Shown here: positions 4,746-9,393 of the stretch, in pieces
Layout of the letters: every line of letters begins with the position of its first letter
Numbering within the stretch: position 1 is the first letter of the stretch
Assembly: GCA_910577925.1 (NCBI GenBank)
Contig: CAJTOI010000048.1
Coordinates: 1-9,393, forward strand
DNA: 9,393 bases
Direction of reading: 5' to 3'
Source of the DNA: an uncultured Roseburia sp.
Lineage (GTDB): Bacteria > Bacillota > Clostridia > Lachnospirales > Lachnospiraceae
The notes under the pieces: generated by a model
Database searches by the model: none
What the model was told of the DNA's origin: nothing
The model's input: only the letters and a program-made list of their open reading frames with translations
Program-made: the position numbers and the translations under genes

Positions 4746-6929
4746 ATGTGCGGAGGGAAAGCGGAAAGACAGAGATTGAACCAAAGAGAATGGGAGAAGG
4801 AATATGCATGGGCCTTGTCCAGAAATCAAATTCCCCGGGCGGCAGACGGGGAAGTCTGCCGCAACAGGCTGTTAAGCAGCCTTGAGACGGGGAACGAAGA
4901 AATCGTGGTATTCCGCGCGGGGGCCGGTTACGGGAAGACGACCGTGATGGCGGAGTGGGCGCAGACCCACAGAGCGCGGTCCTGCTGGTACCATCTGCAT
5001 GAGTCGGACAACGACGTATTTTGTTTTCTGCGGGGCATTGCGGCATCCTTCTTATGTGCGGGAACCGAAAATGCGTCCGATATGGATCAATTTATCAAAG
5101 AGACATGGAAAGATTTTTTTGAAATGAGCGAGACATTTTTTTTCTGCTGCTTTTCCGCGCTCCCGGCAGAGGAATTTTACGTCTGTCTCGACAGCTTTGA
5201 GGTCATCACGGACGAAAAGGTGCAGTCTTTTCTTCTGCAGTTTATGGAATACGGCACCGGAAGAGTGAGGTTCTTTTTTACGGCAAGGGGAGGGTTTCCC
5301 GAATTTCTTGCCGCAGGCCTGATGCGGGGGCAGGTGCGTGAGATCGGAGCGGAAGAGCTGCGCTTTGAGGAGTGGGAGACCGGACTTTTGTTAAATCGGA
5401 TCACAGGGAGAGGTCTGCCGGAGCATATCGCAAAGAGCGTGCAGGAGTACACAAAAGGATGGCCTGCGGGCGTCGTATTTGCCGCAAGAGAATTAAAGAG
5501 CGGCAAGTGCGGCCCCGACAATTCGGTTCTGTCCGATCGGACAAATCTTTATCATTATATGTTCTATGAAATTTTCCGAAAATTATCGTTTGATATGCAG
5601 CAGTTTCTTCTGGGCATCTCGGTCTTTGAAAAAATCGAGGCGGCCGTCTGTAATTATGCGCTGAAACGCACGGATGCGGAAGGGATGCTGGAATATCTTG
5701 TGAGGGAAAATCTGTTTCTGACACGCTCTGCGTCGGAGCAACGCAGCTATCACTGTGAACAGATTTTTGCGGGTTTTTTAAGAGAGAGGCTGCCCGCAAT
5801 CCGCAGAGAACAGATTCTGCTGCGGGCAGCGGAATATTATGCGCGCCGCAGAAATTGGGAGGACGCGGCGCGGTATGGGATGGAGTGCGGACAAAAAGGT
5901 TGCGGAATAGTTGCGGCCATTGTGGAAAAACAGGCTCTTTTGATGTATGAGTCGGGAAAAAACAAATTGCTTGGAATATGGATTGATTATCTGTGCAGCT
6001 TTCGGGAGGAATTGACGGAGGCGGCACTTTTTTGTATTTACGGATGTCTGCACCGGGAGGGAAAGGAGGAAGAGGCGGCGGAGATACTAGCGGAAGCGGC
6101 AGAAAAAGCATATCAAAAGCAGCGCGTTGATCTCTATGAGACGTATCTGTGCGAGTTAAAACATCTGTGGGAAACAGAAAAAAGCGGCAAAAGGCAAGGG
6201 CTGTTTGTCGTATGCCTGGGAAATTTTCTGGTGCGGGGCAAAAATGGCGAGCTTGCCTGGCGCACAAAAAAGACAAAGGAGCTGTTTGCCTGTCTGTTTC
6301 ACGAGGAGGGGAGATGGACGGCGCGGGATATTCTGATGGAACGGCTGTGGCCGGAAAAACCGGCGGAAAAGGCGGTGGGATTGTTTCACACTACGGTTTC
6401 CTATCTGCGGAAAACACTGACGGAAAATGAGCTGGCGGACGTGCTCCTTTCAAAAAATCAGTCCTACGCGGTCGATATGGAATACATCACTTCGGATCTC
6501 GGAGTCCTGCGGCGCTGGTACGACGGCCTGCGGGACGGCAGAATGCCGGAAGGGGAGAATCCGAGACAGCTGCTGGAAATGCATTACAGAGGTTACATGT
6601 ACGAGGAGGACTATCCCTGGGCCGCTGTGTATAAAGAGCACGTCGAGCAGCGGTACCTGTGGATATTAAGGGAGCTCGCAGAGCAAAAGCTGGCGGAGGA
6701 AAAATTTATTTCGGCGGCGGCATATCTGCGCAGGGCCGCAGAAATCGACGGGTATGATATCTCTGTGCTTGGGCTGCTTGTAAAATGTCTGCTGCTCGGC
6801 GGCGATCTTGCCGGCGCAAGGCGGGAGTATGCGCGAATCGCATGTGTCGAGCGGGAAATCACAGGGCGGGAGCAGGCGGAAAGCTTTGAGTCATTTGTAA
6901 GAAAATTCTCCGAAAGTAAGAATTTTTAA
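4746..6929 (+). CDS. STAND ATPase-SARP/BTAD transcriptional activator, likely regulator of the adjacent injection system
   Basis: The protein has 727 residues in three parts. Residues about 25-250 are a MalT-like STAND NTPase: Walker A RAGAGYGKTT (57-66), Walker B FYVCLDSFE (144-152), sensor FFFTARGGFPEFLAAG (176-191), and EYTKGWPAG (234-242), the MalT-family WPAG signature. Residues 250-480 are helical. Residues about 485-575 form an OmpR-like winged helix (LFVVCLGNFLVRGKNGELAW, then KTKELFACLFHEEGRWTARD), and 585-727 a BTAD helical-repeat domain, as in SARP activators; there is no LuxR HTH. In Walker B the second acidic residue common in relatives (LDDF) is serine (LDSF). The start at 4746 follows GGAAGGG (4726-4732) at a rather long 13 bases. 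Such proteins bind ATP, oligomerise on an inducer and activate by direct-repeat operators. Two TGTTAAG repeats lie just downstream, before the sheath gene, so activation of that operon is the likely job. The inducer is unknown. Confidence 0.85.
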   Translation: MCGGKAERQRLNQREWEKEYAWALSRNQIPRAADGEVCRNRLLSSLETGNEEIVVFRAGAGYGKTTVMAEWAQTHRARSCWYHLHESDNDVFCFLRGIAASFLCAGTENASDMDQFIKETWKDFFEMSETFFFCCFSALPAEEFYVCLDSFEVITDEKVQSFLLQFMEYGTGRVRFFFTARGGFPEFLAAGLMRGQVREIGAEELRFEEWETGLLLNRITGRGLPEHIAKSVQEYTKGWPAGVVFAARELKSGKCGPDNSVLSDRTNLYHYMFYEIFRKLSFDMQQFLLGISVFEKIEAAVCNYALKRTDAEGMLEYLVRENLFLTRSASEQRSYHCEQIFAGFLRERLPAIRREQILLRAAEYYARRRNWEDAARYGMECGQKGCGIVAAIVEKQALLMYESGKNKLLGIWIDYLCSFREELTEAALFCIYGCLHREGKEEEAAEILAEAAEKAYQKQRVDLYETYLCELKHLWETEKSGKRQGLFVVCLGNFLVRGKNGELAWRTKKTKELFACLFHEEGRWTARDILMERLWPEKPAEKAVGLFHTTVSYLRKTLTENELADVLLSKNQSYAVDMEYITSDLGVLRRWYDGLRDGRMPEGENPRQLLEMHYRGYMYEEDYPWAAVYKEHVEQRYLWILRELAEQKLAEEKFISAAAYLRRAAEIDGYDISVLGLLVKCLLLGGDLAGARREYARIACVEREITGREQAESFESFVRKFSESKNF

Positions 6930-6951
6930 AAAAGTTATCGGGATACGGGAA

Positions 6952-6969
6952 TGTTAAGAATTTGTTAAG
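6952..6969 (+). promoter_or_regulatory. Candidate SARP operator: two TGTTAAG heptamers, 11-bp spacing
   Basis: TGTTAAG at 6952-6958 and again at 6963-6969, start to start 11 bp, i.e. same face of the helix. The downstream copy ends 10 bases before the TAGAAT -10 box. SARP and OmpR-type winged helices recognise direct heptamers with 11-bp periodicity in the -35 position; the gene immediately upstream encodes such a protein. Confidence 0.68.
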
Positions 6970-6979
6970 CGCCGCTTTG

Positions 6980-6985
6980 TAGAAT
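6980..6985 (+). promoter_or_regulatory. -10 box of the injection-system operon, lacking a good -35
   Basis: TAGAAT fits a sigma-A -10. At 16-18 bases upstream there is no TTGACA-like hexamer; that position is occupied by the TGTTAAG repeats, so the promoter is probably activator-dependent. Transcription would begin near 6992, giving a leader of about 70 bases to the sheath start at 7062. Confidence 0.5.
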
Positions 6986-7061
6986 AAAGTCAAATATTCG
7001 ATAACGGATTGCAGAGCGGAAAGGGGGAATCCAGTTTCGATTCGGGGAAACTGGGGAGCGT

Positions 7062-8798
7062 ATGGCAGAATACTTATCACCGGGTGTATATGTGGAAGAA
7101 TTTGAATCCGGCGGAAAGCCGATGGAAGGTGTGGGAACCAGCACCGCGGGCTTTGTCGGACTTGCGGAGCGCGGGCCGGCGGAGGGCGTACCGCAGCTTG
7201 TCACAAATTTCGCGGATTTCAGGCGGAAATACGGCGGCTACCTGTCGGAGAACGAGTTCGGGGAGTATCGTTTTCTCGCCTATGCGGTGGAACATTTCTT
7301 TATCAACGGCGGGTCGCGGGCATTTATCGAGCGGGTTGCGCCGGGCGACGCAGTGTGCAGCGAGGGAAAAATCCCCGCCGCCGCGCCGATTCTTACGATT
7401 TGTGCAAAAAATCCGGGAACCTGGGGGAACAGCATTAATATCGTAATCACTCCGTCCTCAAAGGCAAAGACACAGATCTTTGAGATATTGGAGACGGCGG
7501 CCGGCAAGCGGTATCAGGTAAAAAATGCCGTCGGCTTTGCGGCGGGAGATATCGTTATGTACTCAGACAAAACGACAGTCAGCTATAACCGTGTCGTAAA
7601 ATGCCAGGACAATATCGTGGAATTTGAGACGGATTTTGACGAGAGCGTGATCGACAAAGAGCTGCTTCCGACAAAGACGATTTCCACCTGTGAATTTGGG
7701 TTTGAGGTGAGAATCGACGATCAGGTCGAGATTTACGAGAATGTCTCCTTCAATATCGACGCGCCCAATTATATCGAGAAAAAGACGGCGAAATCCGACA
7801 TCGTAACGGTAATCTGCGGCGAATTGGGGGAGAATCCCGTCATGCCGCCGTTTCTTGCTCTGGCGGAGGGGGATGAGGAGAAAGCGGTGCTGTCGGTAAG
7901 CCTTCGCGGCGGGAGCAGCGGGAGTGTCGCAGCCCTCTCGGCGGCGGACTTTATCGGAACGGACAACGGGGCGGGGAAGCGCACCGGAATCCAGTCTTTT
8001 CTCGACAATGACAACGTGTCGATTATAGCGGTGCCGGGCGTGACGGACCCGAATGTACAGCTGATGCTGGTCGCACACTGCGAAAATACGGCAAGCCGGT
8101 TTGCGGTGCTTGATATTCCGCGGGATGCAAAGAAGATAGACGACGTGATTGCGCACCGGGAGATGTTCGATTCGGAATACGCGGCGCTGTATCATCCGTG
8201 GCTGACGGTGTTTGACCCGCTCGACAAGAAAAATACTGCGGTTCCGCCGTCCGGTTCCGTAATCGGCATCTATGCGCGCAGCGATAATACCAGAGGCGTG
8301 CACAAAGCTCCTGCAAACGAGGTCGTGCGCGCCTGTGTGGGACTCGACTGTCCGTTTAACAAAGGGGAGCAGGATATTTTAAACCCGAAAGGCGTCAATC
8401 TGATACACTCTTTTCCGGGGATGGGAATCCGCGTGTGGGGCGCGCGGACGGCCACGAGCAACCCGAGCTGGAAATATATCAATGTCCGCAGGCTGTTTAT
8501 CTATATCGAGGAGTCCATCAAGGCGAACACAAACTGGGCGGTATTCGAGCCGAATGACGAAGTGCTGTGGGTGCGTGTCAAACGGACGATAGAGGTATTT
8601 CTTACCGGCATGTGGAGGGACGGTTCGCTTGCGGGAACCTCGCCGGGCGAGGCATTTTTCGTCAATATCGGCCGCGAGACAATGAGCCAGGATGATATTG
8701 ACAACGGACGGTTGATCTGTGTGATCGGCGTTGCGCCGGTAAAGCCCGCGGAATTTGTAATCTTTAGAATTTCCCAGAAGACGGGCGACGCACAATAG
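7062..8798 (+). CDS. Contractile tail sheath protein of an extracellular contractile injection system
   Basis: The protein has 578 residues starting MAEYLSPGVYVEEF. The N-terminus with SPGVYVEE (6-13) and GVGTSTAGFVGLAERGP (23-39) is the hallmark of phage_sheath/Afp-PVC sheath proteins. Residues about 105-300 are a less conserved, surface-type insertion. The C-terminal sheath domain runs from about 470: YINVRRLFIYIEESI, NTNWAVFEPND, then FLTGMWRDGSLAGTSPGEAF and VAPVKPAEFVIFRI. Sheath subunits stack as rings around the inner tube and contract to drive it into a target; extended arms link neighbouring subunits. It is longer than minimal Afp sheaths (about 350 residues), as many single-sheath systems are. 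The start codon is preceded closely by GGGGAG (7053-7058) and matches the family's N-terminus. It is the first gene after the candidate SARP promoter, and the tube gene follows 20 bases after its stop. Codon use is markedly more GC-rich than in genes before 4670. Confidence 0.93.
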   Translation: MAEYLSPGVYVEEFESGGKPMEGVGTSTAGFVGLAERGPAEGVPQLVTNFADFRRKYGGYLSENEFGEYRFLAYAVEHFFINGGSRAFIERVAPGDAVCSEGKIPAAAPILTICAKNPGTWGNSINIVITPSSKAKTQIFEILETAAGKRYQVKNAVGFAAGDIVMYSDKTTVSYNRVVKCQDNIVEFETDFDESVIDKELLPTKTISTCEFGFEVRIDDQVEIYENVSFNIDAPNYIEKKTAKSDIVTVICGELGENPVMPPFLALAEGDEEKAVLSVSLRGGSSGSVAALSAADFIGTDNGAGKRTGIQSFLDNDNVSIIAVPGVTDPNVQLMLVAHCENTASRFAVLDIPRDAKKIDDVIAHREMFDSEYAALYHPWLTVFDPLDKKNTAVPPSGSVIGIYARSDNTRGVHKAPANEVVRACVGLDCPFNKGEQDILNPKGVNLIHSFPGMGIRVWGARTATSNPSWKYINVRRLFIYIEESIKANTNWAVFEPNDEVLWVRVKRTIEVFLTGMWRDGSLAGTSPGEAFFVNIGRETMSQDDIDNGRLICVIGVAPVKPAEFVIFRISQKTGDAQ

Positions 8799-8818
8799 CA
8801 GAGAAGGAGCGTGATACG

Positions 8819-9244
8819 ATGGCTACATATCCATACGGAAGATTCAGATACGAGGTTGAAATTGACGGAATCGCGGCGGGCGGCTTCTCGGAGGTCACGG
8901 GTTTTGACGCGTCGATTGATGTGATGGAATACCGGGAGGGCGATATGGTGCAGACGCCGATGAAAATTCCCGGACTGAAAAAATACGGAAATATTACCCT
9001 GAAAAAAGGGCTTGCGGATTCCCGGGCGCTGTATGACTGGCTGGACGAGGGCGTGACGGGGGAGGTAAACCGCAAGACAATCACGATTACGCTCCTGGAC
9101 GCGGCGAAAACGGCGGTGGCATCCTGGCGCGTTATCAATGCCTGGCCGATTAAGTACACGGCGCCCGACTTTAACGCCACCTCGTCGGAGGTCGCGGTGG
9201 AATCTCTGGAGATCGCGCATGAGGGAATGACTAGAGAGACCTGA
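8819..9244 (+). CDS. Inner tail tube protein (T4 gp19-like, Afp/PVC type)
   Basis: The protein has 141 residues, the normal length for gp19-family tube subunits (about 140-165). It begins ATYPYGRFRYEVEIDGIAAG, followed by GFSEVTGFDASIDVMEYREG and the loop MKIPGLKKYGNITLKKGL. FSEVTGF, the EYREG turn and PGLKKYGNITLKKG are strong family signatures. Near the end, NAWPIKYTAPDFNATSSEVA and VESLEIAHEGM complete the beta-barrel. Hexameric rings of this protein stack into the rigid tube inside the sheath and are fired through the target membrane. AAGGAG (8804-8809) lies 9 bases from the start. It directly follows the sheath gene on the same strand, the order expected for contractile injection systems, and no capsid, terminase or portal gene is seen. 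eCIS loci often carry two or three tube paralogues; only one is in the window. Confidence 0.92.
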   Translation: MATYPYGRFRYEVEIDGIAAGGFSEVTGFDASIDVMEYREGDMVQTPMKIPGLKKYGNITLKKGLADSRALYDWLDEGVTGEVNRKTITITLLDAAKTAVASWRVINAWPIKYTAPDFNATSSEVAVESLEIAHEGMTRET

Positions 9245-9302
9245 TGCGGCGGAACATTCGGATTTGCGGTACCGGTAAAAGGTATGCGGATAGGAGGAAA
9301 AC

Positions 9303-9359
9303 ATGGCATTTCAGACGGAATATGAATTTGTACTGCCCCCACGACAAACGCATGAGTAA
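9303..9359 (+). pseudogene. Start of a third injection-system gene, frame broken after about 12 codons
   Basis: ATG 9303 follows an excellent AGGAGG (9292-9297) and reads MAFQTEYEFVLP, then PRQTHE and a stop at 9357. The position right after the tube gene and the opening residues resemble the small tail-assembly or baseplate-type gene that often follows sheath and tube in Firmicutes eCIS loci; this is remembered similarity, not a search. After about codon 12 (9338) the sequence changes from operon-like to AT-rich (about 55 bases to the window edge). The true gene is therefore probably cut by an inserted element, a rearrangement, or an assembly boundary. An 18-residue peptide is unlikely to be functional. 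Confidence 0.6.
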
Positions 9360-9393
9360 ATAAATTGTAAACTATCCTTTTTTCTAGTAAGAT
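9339..9393. other. AT-rich terminal segment unlike the operon: possible end of an inserted element or repeat
   Basis: The final stretch, after the CCCCC at 9336-9340, is AT-rich (for example GAGTAAATAAATTGTAAAC and a TTTTTT run) and has no reading frame continuing the eCIS gene. I do not recognise it as a specific insertion sequence end. It is too short to show terminal inverted repeats or a target duplication. Confidence 0.4.

Noticed and set aside
5401..6276. 291-codon open frame on the minus strand
   Set aside because: It lies wholly antisense to the well-supported STAND-SARP gene, is rich in Pro, Arg and Ser as antisense frames of GC-rich genes are, and has no recognisable domain.
7062..9244. 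Interpretation as an ordinary prophage tail
   Set aside because: Not excluded, but less likely: the sheath and tube are of Afp/PVC type, they are first in their operon behind a STAND-SARP regulator, and no head or packaging gene is visible.
7563..9304. Long minus-strand open frames across the sheath and tube genes (7563-8303 and 8501-9304)
   Set aside because: They are antisense to the sheath and tube genes, whose families are unmistakable. Their compositions (Arg, His, Pro rich) are typical of shadows.
1..9393. CRISPR array, tRNA, rRNA or known riboswitch
   Set aside because: No regularly spaced repeats, no cloverleaf with a TTCGA arm, and no conserved riboswitch core was seen on either strand by reading.

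Overview
The window looks like accessory DNA from a Gram-positive anaerobe of the Clostridia, most likely Lachnospiraceae. The evidence is strong AGGAGG/GGAGGG ribosome sites, sigma-A type promoters, and gene families typical of that group: a large serine recombinase of conjugative elements, GHKL kinases, charged coiled-coil hypothetical proteins and XRE regulators with membrane tails. No rRNA, tRNA or CRISPR array is visible. The taxon is an inference from these families.

Left part (1-2857): a mosaic of element debris and small accessory genes. A TetR-family regulator runs off the left edge on the minus strand. It has a well-formed extended -10 promoter, and a repeated AT-rich motif lies where transcription should start. 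Next to it is a decayed serine recombinase (minus strand). Its 5' end is fused near base 800 to the 3' end of a GHKL-type histidine kinase on the plus strand, so two broken genes meet head to head. Then come two intact-looking, highly charged coiled-coil proteins of unknown function (1162-1659 and 1755-2252), a CPBP-type membrane protease fragment, and an isochorismatase-like hydrolase fragment.

Middle part (2858-4669): two complete regulators. One is a TetR/AcrR protein behind a near-consensus promoter (TTGTCA-17-TATAAT). The other is an XRE-type HTH protein with about six predicted membrane segments.

Right part (4684-9393): base composition and codon use become more GC-rich, and the window enters the front of an extracellular contractile injection system (eCIS; Afp/PVC-like, phage-tail-derived). 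A 727-residue regulator joins a MalT-like STAND ATPase to a SARP-like winged helix plus BTAD. It is followed by a contractile tail sheath gene (578 aa) and a tail tube gene (141 aa). In the gap between regulator and sheath are two direct TGTTAAG heptamers exactly 11 bp apart, just upstream of a -10 box. This is the layout expected of a SARP-activated promoter, so the regulator probably switches on the injection-system operon. A third operon gene starts at 9303 with a strong ribosome site, but its reading frame stops after 18 codons where the sequence turns AT-rich. The rest of the operon (baseplate, spike, AAA+ ATPase, cargo) is not in the window. This may reflect an insertion or rearrangement, or simply an assembly edge at a repeat.
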